Below are positions 27,801 to 36,027 of a stretch of 64,000 nt of DNA, in pieces (the stretch's first letter is position 1; each line of letters begins with the position of its first letter). Source of the DNA: Bryobacterales bacterium (GTDB lineage Bacteria; Acidobacteriota; Terriglobia; Bryobacterales; Bryobacteraceae); the NCBI GenBank assembly GCA_003166865.1, contig PMUP01000050.1, forward strand, positions 90,283 through 154,282, written 5' to 3'. The notes under the pieces were generated by a model. The model ran no database searches and had not been told where the DNA came from. It worked only from the letters and a program-made list of their open reading frames with translations. The position numbers were made by a program, and so were the translations under genes.

Positions 27801-28032
27801 GCTGCGGCCCATCATGGTGACCAGCCTGGTAGCCACATTGGGATTGCTGCCGGCCGCGTTATCGCACGCCATCGGTTCGGACTCTCAGCGGCCATTTGCC
27901 ATCGTCATCGTCGGCGGATTGATATCGGGATTGCTGCTGAGCATCTTCCTTCTGCCGACCTTGTACGCCTGGGTGGCGGGAGAAGGTGACGTGCTTCCGG
28001 CGCCGGAAGCGCACTTGGACGAAGCTCACTGA
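24880..28032 (+). CDS. czcA: CzcA-like heavy-metal RND efflux pump, first operon
   Basis: A 1,050-aa inner membrane proton antiporter of the HME-RND family. TM1 'NRFIVLAIAILLLVWGAISF' is followed by the pore region, and TM4 carries 'LDFGMVVDGAVVMIENIVRHL' (split) with the acidic residues diagnostic of metal-exporting CzcA/CusA pumps. 'GSEFLPHLDEGALWVRGT' and a second helix bundle follow. Family knowledge suggests export of Zn/Co/Cd/Ni or Cu; the motif alone does not choose among them. It starts 15 bp after czcB in the same operon and is strongly similar throughout to the pump at 32773. Confidence 0.93.
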   Translation: MIRKIVDFSLNNRFIVLAIAILLLVWGAISFHNLPVEAYPDVANNYVEIITQWPGISAEQIEQQVTIPLEIAMNGIPDVVNLRSFSLFGLSDLKLVFEDGSENAWNRERVLERLAQVTLPPNVNPQMGTDWSPVGQIYFFTLRSTNPKYDVMELKSLEDWVIEKNFKSVPNVVDVASFGGPTREYQVRIDPEKLISYGLSIGQVEQQLTNNNANAGGSFIEAGLQQVNVREVGMANNVRDIADTVIKTQNGTPLHVGDIATVAQGPKIRLGQFGRAIRRENGKIINNDDVVSGIVLLRKGADSDDVLKGIHAKVDELNNLILPAGVKVVPFIDRSELVEFTTHTVLHNLTEGIILVVIILFLFLGNTRAALIVAVTIPFSLLFASICLSLRHIPANLLSLGALDFGMVVDGAVVMIENIVRHLHEQRTGDGQRMSVANQIRTAAHEVQRPVFYAITIIITAYIPIFTLQRVEGRLFKPMAWTVAFALLGALLFSIIVSPVLASFLFRRGAKEWENPVMGFLTARYRKAVRWSIRERWIPISVGVLAISAMVFLATSGVIGSEFLPHLDEGALWVRGTFAPSTGQTEGVRVANLARLALASFPEATIVTSQVGRPDDGTDTTGFFNTEYCVDLKPKEKWRPVFHQDKEELIAAMNRELVKIPGAIWNFSQPIADNMEEAVSGVKGQLATKIYGDDLRTLEDKADETVKVMRTIPGVEDLGVFRLLGQPNLNVTVDRQQAARFQLNVADIQDAVQTAVGGNALTQVLQGEQRYDLVARYLAPYRDTREAIQNIRLLSPSGERVSLAQLSKIEMRDGGSEIYREGNQRYVAVKYSVRGRDLGSTVEEAISKVAKQVQLPRGYRIKWEGEYESEKRAARRLSIIVPLTVLIIFVILYAMFKSLKWASLIILNVMMTPLGGLLALLVTHTHFSVSSGIGFLALFGVSVQTGVIMLEYINQRRTRGHSIEEAAVEGAVLRLRPIMVTSLVATLGLLPAALSHAIGSDSQRPFAIVIVGGLISGLLLSIFLLPTLYAWVAGEGDVLPAPEAHLDEAH

Positions 28033-28071
28033 CGACGCCCGCTGGCACGCCCACGTTCCTAGATAGGAACT

Positions 28072-29304
28072 ATGAATGGGCTGCCAAAAGTTTTCCGATC
28101 ACGGTTTTCATGCGTTTCTCACGCCCCTGCCCCTATACTTGCTTCGAAGGTTGCGGCGGAATCATTAGTCATGAGACGTACTTTCGGAACGGCTGACGCG
28201 CAGTGCAAGCTCGACAATCCTGAGATTAATCGGCTGATTGTCGCGTCCCGCTTCAACTCAGGCGCACAGTTTTCTAGAGCGTGGAGCCGGCGAGTCGTCA
28301 GAATGCGCGCACCAGCCTCTCGTCCAAGCCTGCTGGTTAATCGTTTGATTGTAAGGCCACAGGTGAACAGCGGTGCGATAATAAGCATTCCAAATACCAT
28401 GTGGCGCTTGGAACGAGTGTGGGAAGAACGCAACCGAACCCCAGTCCTGCTGGCGAGCGGCGCAGTCATCTTAATCATCGCCCTCGCCGACTGGTGGACC
28501 AAACCGTTTGTGGCGTTTGGCGTTCTCTATTTGTTCCCCATCATGCTGGCCGCAGGGTTCCTCCCTAGATGGGTTATCGCCTTGCTTGGCGCCGGCTGCG
28601 CGGTTCTTAGTGAGGTTTTCAGTTCACTCGATCAGTCAACCGTTCGTTTAGGTTTTGAGACCCTGGCCCTGGCCGGCTGCGGACTGTTCGTTGCGGAGCT
28701 CGTGCGCAACCGCCGATTGACCTTGGAAGGGCGGGAGAGGTTGAAGGCACTGGTCGAAACCAGTCCGGCCGCAATCGTGACCGTCGATGATCGTGGCTTC
28801 ATCGAACTCGCCAATCAGGCTGCGGTCGAACTCATGGCGCCACGGGACGGAAAATTGATTGGCAATCCCGTCTCGGCCTTCCTGCCCGAACTCCACCACG
28901 CTCTGCGTTGGGAAGAAGCTCCCCAGTTCCGGGCATCCATGCAATGCCGGGGCCACCGCGGAAATGGCGAATCGTTCACCGCCGACGTTTGGTTCTCAAC
29001 GTATAAGGAGGGAACCACCCCCAAGCTTGCCGCGATTATCGCGGACGTCACGGAGGAGACGGCCGCGGACAGTTCCAATTTGTCCCCCTCCGAACAACAG
29101 GAACGAGTCCCCTTGACGGATCGGGAACTGGGCGTGCTTCGCTCCTTGGTCCAGGGTCTCGCGAACAAGGAAATAGCAACCCGCTTGGAAGTCTCGGAAA
29201 GTACCATCAAGAACACGCTGCAGCAACTCTTCGCCAAGACCAACGTCCGTACACGCGCTCAACTCGTCCGGGTGGCCCTGGAACAGTATCGAGATCTTTT
29301 ATGA
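28072..29304 (+). CDS. Membrane-anchored PAS-LuxR transcriptional regulator
   Basis: Up to 410 aa. From about residue 120 there are four hydrophobic segments ('LLASGAVILIIALADWW', 'FGVLYLFPIMLAAGF', 'WVIALLGAGCAVLSEVF', 'LALAGCGLFVAELV'). A PAS-like domain follows (about 228-330), then a C-terminal LuxR/NarL helix-turn-helix ('LTDRELGVLRSLVQGLANKEIATRLEVSESTIKNTL', split). It looks like a one-component regulator whose DNA-binding domain is tethered to the inner membrane. ATG 28072 has an AGGA box; ATG 28171 and ATG 28399 are alternatives. A repeated peptide with synonymous codon changes in the extension supports the longer forms. It lies between the two czc operons and probably senses stress linked to them. 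Confidence 0.8.
   Translation: MNGLPKVFRSRFSCVSHAPAPILASKVAAESLVMRRTFGTADAQCKLDNPEINRLIVASRFNSGAQFSRAWSRRVVRMRAPASRPSLLVNRLIVRPQVNSGAIISIPNTMWRLERVWEERNRTPVLLASGAVILIIALADWWTKPFVAFGVLYLFPIMLAAGFLPRWVIALLGAGCAVLSEVFSSLDQSTVRLGFETLALAGCGLFVAELVRNRRLTLEGRERLKALVETSPAAIVTVDDRGFIELANQAAVELMAPRDGKLIGNPVSAFLPELHHALRWEEAPQFRASMQCRGHRGNGESFTADVWFSTYKEGTTPKLAAIIADVTEETAADSSNLSPSEQQERVPLTDRELGVLRSLVQGLANKEIATRLEVSESTIKNTLQQLFAKTNVRTRAQLVRVALEQYRDLL
28228..28380 (+). repeat. Two copies of a 14-codon element, NRLIV-x4-NSGA
   Basis: Starting at 28228 and again at 28339 (111 bp, 37 codons apart, same frame), the DNA encodes NRLIVASRFNSGAQ and NRLIVRPQVNSGAI. At the nine shared residues most codons differ only synonymously (CGG/CGT, CTG/TTG, GTC/GTA, TCA/AGC, GGC/GGT, GCA/GCG). 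This suggests selection on the peptide rather than the DNA. The rest of the 28033-28398 stretch shows no other gene. Confidence 0.6.
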
Positions 29305-29331
29305 ACCGGAGAAATACAAACGATTGGCTTG

Positions 29332-30033
29332 TCAGCGAATCGAAAGATTATCCGAATTCTCCGCTACCGGCGCACCTTCCAGCGCGATCCTGACCAGTTG
29401 GCTTCTCGTTCGGACACCGGCCTTCTTGAACAAGTGTTGCAATGTCGCCTTGACAGTCGATTCGGACACGCCAATCTGGTCGCCGATCTTTCTATTCGAC
29501 AGGCCGTCCACCACCCCCTGCAGGACCGTCTGTTCCCTTTCCGTGAGTTTGCCCTGCCAGCGCGCCTCAAAGTGCGGGTAACGCTCGGCAAGAAGTTGCA
29601 GCACCTTCTGGTCCACCCAAACCTCCCCGCTCGCCACCAGCCGTATGGCCTGCATCAGCCGGTTTGCGGAATCCGATGCCACGAAAATACCGGAAGCGCC
29701 ATGTTTTAGAACGATGGCTGAGTCTGTCGCATCCACTTCTCTCGCGATGACCAGGGATTTCCCTGGATACCGAGCCCTTTGAGCGCAAGGAATGAATTCC
29801 TTCGCGATGCCGGCATCCACCAAAATCACGTCCACTCCCGTGCCCTTTAAGCTTTTCAACGCTTCGGCCGACGTCGTGCACTCCGCCACCAGCTCAAAAT
29901 CGTGTTCCGTTGCCAGCAGCCGTGCGAGGCTCTCCCGAAAAAGCAGGTGATCGTCGAGCAGGACCAGCCGTATACGGCCCCGCACCGCTTGCTCAGGCCT
30001 GGACTCGATCTTCGATAACTCCATGCACAGCAT
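29332..30033 (-). CDS. NarL/LuxR-type response regulator with atypical receiver
   Basis: About 233 aa. The receiver has the acidic pair 'LLDDHLLFRESLARLLA' and candidate Asp73 ('VILVDAGI'). The conserved Lys is missing: where 'LLK' is expected the sequence reads 'GIFVASD'. A LuxR helix-turn-helix follows ('LTEREQTVLQGVVDGLSNRKIG', 'VSESTVKATLQHLF'), very similar to that of the neighbouring membrane regulator. No kinase is adjacent, so phosphorylation-independent control is plausible. ATG 30033 or 30024 is preferred over the upstream 30126, which only adds non-receiver sequence. It is divergent from the second czc operon. Confidence 0.85.
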   Translation of the reverse strand: MLCMELSKIESRPEQAVRGRIRLVLLDDHLLFRESLARLLATEHDFELVAECTTSAEALKSLKGTGVDVILVDAGIAKEFIPCAQRARYPGKSLVIAREVDATDSAIVLKHGASGIFVASDSANRLMQAIRLVASGEVWVDQKVLQLLAERYPHFEARWQGKLTEREQTVLQGVVDGLSNRKIGDQIGVSESTVKATLQHLFKKAGVRTRSQLVRIALEGAPVAENSDNLSIR

Positions 30034-30151
30034 GGTAGGGCCAATCGGCCACTTTGCCAAGACCTTCAGCCGAAAGATCACAAACCATCTCGTCAAGACA
30101 GCAGGATTAATTGTGCGATGAAGCACTGGCTGAATAGTTTTCGATGGCAGA

Positions 30152-30170
30152 CTGAAAGATAATCGAACGA
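30152..30170 (+). promoter_or_regulatory. Putative regulator box in front of the second czc operon
   Basis: CTGAAAGATAATCGAACGA lies in the divergent gap between the response regulator and czcC2. It matches the box at 22231-22250 over most positions (GAAAGAT followed by AATCGA.CG). Another CCGAAAGAT occurs at 30070. This is consistent with one regulator controlling both operons, but it rests on few copies. Confidence 0.35.
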
Positions 30171-30265
30171 CTCTAGGTTTGGAGGCAAGATCACTGGAGT
30201 CGTCAGCTCGGCGGGTCTAGAGTGAAGTCAACTGCCCCGTTCAACGCAGTTCAAAACCCATTTAT

Positions 30266-31585
30266 ATGAAGAGTGCGCCATCGACAACCGAATCGCGGCA
30301 CTGGTTTCCACGCCTGGTGCGCCGGTTGTTTCTGCGCATGCTGCTGGCGGGAATACAGATCGCGGTGCTCTCGGCTCAGACCGCGTTCACCTGGCAACAA
30401 ATTAAGGATAAGTTCGAGGCTGTGAACCCGACCTTGAAGGCGGCGCAGATCAGTATCGATGAATCGCGGGATGAGGAGATCACCGCATCTCTTCGTCCCA
30501 ACCCCGATTTGACGGTGGGGTTCGATCAGATAAACCCATTCAACACGCAGCCTCCTCCGAGCGGAGGTCCCAATATTTACAGTCCCTTCGCATACGCGGA
30601 GCCTAACGGATCCGTCAGCTATCTCCACGAACGGCGGCACAAGCGGGAGTTGAGGCTGGAAGCCGCCAAGAAGACGACTGAAGTTACGGCCTCCGCTTAC
30701 ACGGATCAAGAGCGGAATCTGATTTTCAATCTGCGAAGCGCCTTTGTACAAACGCTGCAAGCCAAGGCGGTACTCGAAAACGCGAAAGAGAACCTGACCT
30801 ACTGGGATCGGGAGCTGGAGGTGAATCGCACTCGCTTCAGGGCCGGTGACCTGGCGCAAGTGGATTTGGACCGGCTGGAATTGCAGCGCGTGCAGTTCGA
30901 GTCGGATTTCGAAACCGCGCTGGTGAATCTTCGGACCTCCAAAATCTCGCTTCTGATGCTTCTTAACGATCGAACACCGATCGAGAAATTCGACGTCAAC
31001 GGGCCATTCGAGTTCAGCGAAGAGTTGATGCCCATGGAGGAGTTCCGAAGCATCGCTCTAGCCAATCGGCCCGACCTGAAGGAGGCCGTCCAAAACGTGG
31101 AGTTGGCCGAGGTGAATCATGAGCTGGCCATTGCCAACGGGTCCACCGATCCCACCTTCAGCGTGGATATTGGCCGCAATCCTCCCATCCCCGCGTTCAT
31201 GGGCGTGAGCGTATCGATTCCCTTGCGCATCTTTGACCGCAACCAGGGCGAGAAGGCCCGCACCCAGATCGACATCGGACGCAACCAGCGCTTGCGGGAT
31301 GCCGCGGAAGCGCAAGTATACAACGACGTGGATTCGGCGTACGTGACGCTGGTCAGCAACGTGAATCTGCTTCGTCCCTATAAGGCGAAATATCTGAAGC
31401 TGGCGAGCGATACTCGCGACAGGATTTCGTTTTCTTACCAGAATGGCGGAGCATCTTTGCTGGATTACTTGGATGCGGAAAAGGCGAATCGCGACATTCG
31501 ATTGGCTTACCTGAATCTGATTGGTTCCTATCTAACCGCGGCCGCCCAGATGAACATGGCCGTTGGCCGTGAGGTGTTGCAATGA
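30266..31585 (+). CDS. czcC: CzcC-like outer membrane efflux protein (second operon)
   Basis: A 439-aa OMF channel subunit. A basic N-terminus and hydrophobic signal ('RMLLAGIQIAVLSAQ') precede 'AFTWQQIKDKFEAVNPTLKAAQISI' (split). The paired coiled-coil repeats and 'RPDLKEAVQNVELAEVNHELAIANGSTDPTF' (split) match the first-operon copy nearly block for block. There is no strong Shine-Dalgarno before ATG 30266. It overlaps the following adaptor gene by four bases. Together with the next two genes it forms a complete tripartite exporter. Confidence 0.9.
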   Translation: MKSAPSTTESRHWFPRLVRRLFLRMLLAGIQIAVLSAQTAFTWQQIKDKFEAVNPTLKAAQISIDESRDEEITASLRPNPDLTVGFDQINPFNTQPPPSGGPNIYSPFAYAEPNGSVSYLHERRHKRELRLEAAKKTTEVTASAYTDQERNLIFNLRSAFVQTLQAKAVLENAKENLTYWDRELEVNRTRFRAGDLAQVDLDRLELQRVQFESDFETALVNLRTSKISLLMLLNDRTPIEKFDVNGPFEFSEELMPMEEFRSIALANRPDLKEAVQNVELAEVNHELAIANGSTDPTFSVDIGRNPPIPAFMGVSVSIPLRIFDRNQGEKARTQIDIGRNQRLRDAAEAQVYNDVDSAYVTLVSNVNLLRPYKAKYLKLASDTRDRISFSYQNGGASLLDYLDAEKANRDIRLAYLNLIGSYLTAAAQMNMAVGREVLQ

Positions 31586-32742
31586 ATCGCTCATTTGTCA
31601 TTGTTTCGACTTGGTGGGTGGCGACTTTGTGTGTGGCTCTCAGCCTTTTCATCGCTGGATGCGAACGGAAAGCGAGAGCCCAGGACAAAGTGGAAGCCAG
31701 CATCGGCCCGGCGCCCACTGTGGTCGAACCCGACCTGGACGCCAACAATTTCAAGGTGGATCACCCCGAGCGGTTTCCGGTAGCAACGGCGGGGCAGCAC
31801 GTTGCCGCGCCCGAGCTCAATGTAACCGGTGTCGTTAATCCCGATGTGTCGAAGCAGGTACCCGTACCCTCGCTGGCCACCGGGCGAATCGTCGAAATCG
31901 ACGCGCGATTGGGCGATGAAGTCACCAAGGGCCAGCTTCTGTTCAAAGTGAGAAGCGCGGACATAGCCAACGCTTTTTCCAATTACCGCCAGGCCGTCAA
32001 GAACGAAGAATTGACCAAGATCCAGCTCGGCCGCGCCAATATCCTGTTCGAGCATGGGGCGATTCCGAAAAGCGGCCAGGAAATAGCCCAGAATGCCGAG
32101 GACGACAACCTGGTCGTTCTCGAGACAGCCAAGGAACAAATTGGGCTGCTGGGCGCCGACCCCGCCCATCCCACGGGTATCGTGCAGGTTTTTGCGCCGG
32201 TATCGGGAACAATCACGGACCAGGAAATCACCGATCAATCAGCCGTGCAATCGTATACGGCGCCGAACCCGTTCACCATTTCCGACCTCTCGCACGTGTG
32301 GATTATCTGCGATGTGTGGGAGAACAACATGGCACAGGTGCATATCGGAGAATATGCGGACATCCATCTGGTCGCTTATCCGGACCGGGTTCTGAAGGGG
32401 CGGATCAGCAACATCCTGCCGATCATAGATCCCAACATTCGCACCGCCAAGGTCCGGCTGCAAGTGGACAATCCCGGTCTCATGCGGCTCGGGATGTTCG
32501 TCACCGCTACGTTCCGTGGCGAAACCATGGAAAAGCGCGCGACAGTGCCGGCCAGCGGGATTCTGCATCTGCATGACCGTGAGTGGGTCTACCGGCCATT
32601 AGGAAATGGCCGCTTCCGGCGCCAGGAAGTGACCGCGGGGAATATGCTGCCCGGCAACCTGCAGGAGGTCGTTAGCGGAATCAAGCCCGGCGATCAGGTT
32701 ATATCCAACGCGCTCGTATTCCAAAACACGGTGGAGCAGTAA
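31582..32742 (+). CDS. czcB: CzcB-like periplasmic adaptor, second operon
   Basis: A 386-aa membrane fusion protein with a lipoprotein-type signal ('CVALSLFIAGCERK', Cys after AG), the lipoyl segment 'LATGRIVEIDARLGDEVTKGQLLF' (split) and the barrel segment 'SDLSHVWIICDVWENNMAQVHIGEYADIHL' (split). It starts inside the czcC stop (ATGA overlap) and ends 30 bp before czcA, in a gap made of a 17-bp tandem duplication. Function as for the first-operon adaptor: it bridges the pump and the outer membrane channel. Confidence 0.9.
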   Translation: MNRSFVIVSTWWVATLCVALSLFIAGCERKARAQDKVEASIGPAPTVVEPDLDANNFKVDHPERFPVATAGQHVAAPELNVTGVVNPDVSKQVPVPSLATGRIVEIDARLGDEVTKGQLLFKVRSADIANAFSNYRQAVKNEELTKIQLGRANILFEHGAIPKSGQEIAQNAEDDNLVVLETAKEQIGLLGADPAHPTGIVQVFAPVSGTITDQEITDQSAVQSYTAPNPFTISDLSHVWIICDVWENNMAQVHIGEYADIHLVAYPDRVLKGRISNILPIIDPNIRTAKVRLQVDNPGLMRLGMFVTATFRGETMEKRATVPASGILHLHDREWVYRPLGNGRFRRQEVTAGNMLPGNLQEVVSGIKPGDQVISNALVFQNTVEQ

Positions 32743-32772
32743 GGGTGGCCAGTAAGTAAGGGTGACCAGTAA
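32739..32772. repeat. 17-bp tandem duplication between czcB2 and czcA2
   Basis: GTAAGGGTGGCCAGTAA and GTAAGGGTGACCAGTAA lie back to back. The first copy contains the czcB stop codon, and the second ends directly at the czcA ATG (32773). The AAGGGTG core is the likely ribosome site and is therefore present twice. Confidence 0.9.
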
Positions 32773-35700
32773 ATGATTCGCAAGCTCGTTGATTTCGCAC
32801 TCGAGAACCGCTTTCTCGTGCTCGCCGCGGCGCTCCTATTGTTCGGGTGGGGCGCGATTTCGTTCCACCAGCTCCCGGTGGAGGCCTATCCCGACGTCGC
32901 GGACAATTACGTTGAGATCGTCACGCAGTGGCCGGGAATCTCGGCCGAGCAAATGGAGCAGCAAATCACCATTCCGCTCGAGATCGTGATGAACGGCATG
33001 CCGCACGTAACCCATCTGCGGTCGTTCTCCTTGTTCGGCCTCTCCGACATCAAGCTCATTTTTGACGACGAAGAAGAGAATTTCAAAGACCGAGAGCGGG
33101 CGCTCGAGCGCCTTACGCAAGTCAATCTTCCGCCTGCCGCGGTGGCCGCCGGCGTGTCGCCGCAAATGCAAACCGACTGGAGCCCGGCCGGCCAGATCTA
33201 TTTCTTCACGCTGCACAGCACCAACCCGGCGTATGACGTGATGGAGCTGAAGTCGCTCGAAGACTGGGTAGTGGAGAAGAACTTCAAGGCCGTTCCCAAC
33301 ATCGTCGATGTTGCCAGCTTCGGCGGCCCGACGCGCGAATATCAGGTTCGCGTGGATCCCGACAAGCTCATCTCCTATGGGCTCAGCATCGGCCAGGTAG
33401 AGCAACAGCTCACCAACAACAACGCCAACGGCGGCGGCAGCTTCGTCGAAGCCGGCCTGCAGCAGATCAACATTCAGGAAGTAGGCCTGGTTCGGAACAT
33501 ACAGGACATCGAAAACACGGTGATCATGGCCAAGAACGGTACTCCGCTCCGCGTGAGGGATATCGCCGTCGTCTCACAGGGTCCCAAGATCCGGCTGGGC
33601 CAGTTCGCAAAGGCGATCCGGCACGAGGATGGAAAGCTCATCGATAACGACGATGTGGTTTCAGGGATTGCGCTCCTGCGCAAAGGGGCCGACGCGGACT
33701 CGGCGCTGCAGGGAATTCACAAGAAGGTGCAGGAACTCAACGACACCATTCTTCCGAAGGGCGTGAAAGTGGTGCCGCTCATCGATCGCAGCGACCTGGT
33801 GCGCTACACCACGCATACCGTGCTGGACAACCTCAGGGACGGCATGATCCTGGTCGTGATTATCCTCTTCCTGTTTCTCGGGAATGTTCGCGGGGCAATC
33901 ATCGTTGCTCTGACCATCCCGTTTTCGCTCTTGTTCGCCGCGACGTGTTTGAACCTGAAGGGCATTCCGGCAAACTTGCTGTCCTTGGGCGCGCTGGACT
34001 TCGGAATGGTGGTGGATGGCGCCGTGGTGATGGTCGAAAACATCGTTCGGCACCTGAGCCGCCGCGACCAGGAAAGCAGAACGGCCAAACAGAAGATCTC
34101 CGACGCCGCGCACGAGGTCCAGCGGCCGGTGTTCTATGCGGTCGCCATCATTATCACTGCGTATCTGCCCATTTTCACGTTGCAGCGCGTGGAAGGCCGA
34201 TTGTTCAAGCCCATGGCCTGGACGGTGGCGTTTGCTCTGCTGGGCGCCATCATCTTTTCGCTGCTGATCGCGCCCGCGCTCGCCAGCATTTTCTTCCCCA
34301 AAGGCACGCGCGAGTGGCACAATCCGGTGATGAATTGGCTGACGGCCATGTACCGGAAGGCCCTGAAATTCGCTATTCGTCTGCGTTATGTTACCGTCGC
34401 CGTGGGAGTCGCCGGCCTGGTTGTGGCGATGTATCTTTGGCTCGGCGGAGTAATCGGTTCCGAATTCCTGCCACATCTGGACGAGGGCGCCCTGTGGGTG
34501 CGCGGCACTCTCGCTCCCAGCACCGGTCCGACGGAAGGCATTCGGCTCATGAATCAGGCGCGGCTCATACTTTGCTCCTGGCCGGAGGTCACCCAGTGCA
34601 CCAGCCAAACCGGGCGTCCCGATGATGGCACCGACACCACCAGCTTTTTCAATACCGAATATTTTGTCGACCTGAAGCCCAAGGAACAATGGCGGCGGAG
34701 CTTTCACAAGAACAAGGAAGAGGTCATTGCGGCCATGAACCACGAGTTGGAGAAGCTACCGGGAGTGGTCTGGGGCTTCTCCCAGCCGATCGCCGACAAC
34801 ATGGAGGAAGCGGTTAGCGGAGTGAAGGGTCAGCTTGCAACCAAGGTCTACGGCGACGATTTACACGTTCTCGAAGACAAGGCGAATCAGGTCGTTAAAA
34901 TCATGGGGAAGATAAAGGGGATTCAGGACCTGGGAGTGTTTCAGGTTCTCGGTCAGCCCAACGACAACTTCATCGTCGATCGACAGCAAGCCGCGCGCTA
35001 TCAGATCAACGTCGCCGACGTTCAGGATGCCATCAATACCGCCGCGGGCGGGAACGCTCTCACGCAGGTATTGCAAGGCGAGGCGCGCTACGACTTGGTA
35101 ATGCGCTATCTCCCGAAGTTCCGCAATACCAAGGAAGCCATCGAGAACATTCGTCTGTTAGCTCCTACCGGCGAACGGGTTTCGCTCGCGCAGCTCTGCA
35201 AGGTGGAAGAACGGGACGGAGGTTCCGAGATCTACCGGGAAGGAAACCAGCGCTATGTCGCCATCAAATACAGCGTGCGTGGCCGCGATCTGGGCGGTGC
35301 GGTTGAGGAAGCCATCAAGAACGTAACCGCGAAAGTTGAACTGCCGCGTGGATATCACATCGACTGGGAAGGTGAATACGAGAGTGAAAAGCGCGCGGAC
35401 GCCCGCCTGCACATCGTCGTGCCACTCACCATCTTTCTGATTTTTATCATTCTTTACAGCATGTTTCGCTCGTTCAAATGGGCCACGTTGATTCTGGTGA
35501 ACGTGATGCTGGCGCGCATCGGCGGTCTGCTCGCGCTGCTGGTCACCCACACCAATTTCAGCGTCTCCTCGGGCGTTGGTTTCCTCGCGCTGTTCGGTGT
35601 ATCGGTGCAAACCGGAGTGATCATGCTGGAGTACATCAATCAGCTTCGCGTGCGTGGACACACCATCATGGATTCGGCGGTGGAGGGCGCGGTGTTGAGA

Positions 35701-35934
35701 CTTCGTCCCATTATGATGACGATGCTGGTGGCGACCCTGGGCCTTCTGCCGGCCGCAATGTCGCACGGAATCGGCTCGGATTCGCAGCGTCCATTCGCAA
35801 TCGTGATCGTGGGAGGCCTCATCTCCGACTTGGTCATGAGCATCTTTCTGCTCCCCACTCTGTATGTGTGGATGGCTGGTGAGCATGATGTGCTGCCACA
35901 GCCGGAAGGCGAGTTTGATGAGCAGGCGCCCTAG
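32773..35934 (+). CDS. czcA: CzcA-like heavy-metal RND efflux pump, second operon
   Basis: A 1,053-aa HME-RND antiporter with the same landmarks as the pump at 24880: 'LDFGMVVDGAVVMVENIVRHL' (split) in TM4, 'GSEFLPHLDEGALWVRGT', 'QRPVFYAVAIIITAYLPIFTLQRVEGRLF' (split) and a C-terminal helix bundle. It differs by insertions, such as 'PAAVAAGVSPQMQ' in the porter domain, and by many conservative changes, so the duplication is old. The metal is not identifiable from sequence. The nearby DtxR/MntR-type regulator gene suggests a link to divalent metals. Confidence 0.93.
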   Translation: MIRKLVDFALENRFLVLAAALLLFGWGAISFHQLPVEAYPDVADNYVEIVTQWPGISAEQMEQQITIPLEIVMNGMPHVTHLRSFSLFGLSDIKLIFDDEEENFKDRERALERLTQVNLPPAAVAAGVSPQMQTDWSPAGQIYFFTLHSTNPAYDVMELKSLEDWVVEKNFKAVPNIVDVASFGGPTREYQVRVDPDKLISYGLSIGQVEQQLTNNNANGGGSFVEAGLQQINIQEVGLVRNIQDIENTVIMAKNGTPLRVRDIAVVSQGPKIRLGQFAKAIRHEDGKLIDNDDVVSGIALLRKGADADSALQGIHKKVQELNDTILPKGVKVVPLIDRSDLVRYTTHTVLDNLRDGMILVVIILFLFLGNVRGAIIVALTIPFSLLFAATCLNLKGIPANLLSLGALDFGMVVDGAVVMVENIVRHLSRRDQESRTAKQKISDAAHEVQRPVFYAVAIIITAYLPIFTLQRVEGRLFKPMAWTVAFALLGAIIFSLLIAPALASIFFPKGTREWHNPVMNWLTAMYRKALKFAIRLRYVTVAVGVAGLVVAMYLWLGGVIGSEFLPHLDEGALWVRGTLAPSTGPTEGIRLMNQARLILCSWPEVTQCTSQTGRPDDGTDTTSFFNTEYFVDLKPKEQWRRSFHKNKEEVIAAMNHELEKLPGVVWGFSQPIADNMEEAVSGVKGQLATKVYGDDLHVLEDKANQVVKIMGKIKGIQDLGVFQVLGQPNDNFIVDRQQAARYQINVADVQDAINTAAGGNALTQVLQGEARYDLVMRYLPKFRNTKEAIENIRLLAPTGERVSLAQLCKVEERDGGSEIYREGNQRYVAIKYSVRGRDLGGAVEEAIKNVTAKVELPRGYHIDWEGEYESEKRADARLHIVVPLTIFLIFIILYSMFRSFKWATLILVNVMLARIGGLLALLVTHTNFSVSSGVGFLALFGVSVQTGVIMLEYINQLRVRGHTIMDSAVEGAVLRLRPIMMTMLVATLGLLPAAMSHGIGSDSQRPFAIVIVGGLISDLVMSIFLLPTLYVWMAGEHDVLPQPEGEFDEQAP

Positions 35935-36027
35935 CAGCCTATGGCACAAGTCCGAACGCACCGCTTACTGACGTGCGCGGCTCAGTAGATTCAGCGCGTT
36001 TCAGGCAATCTTCACGCCTGCGACCTC

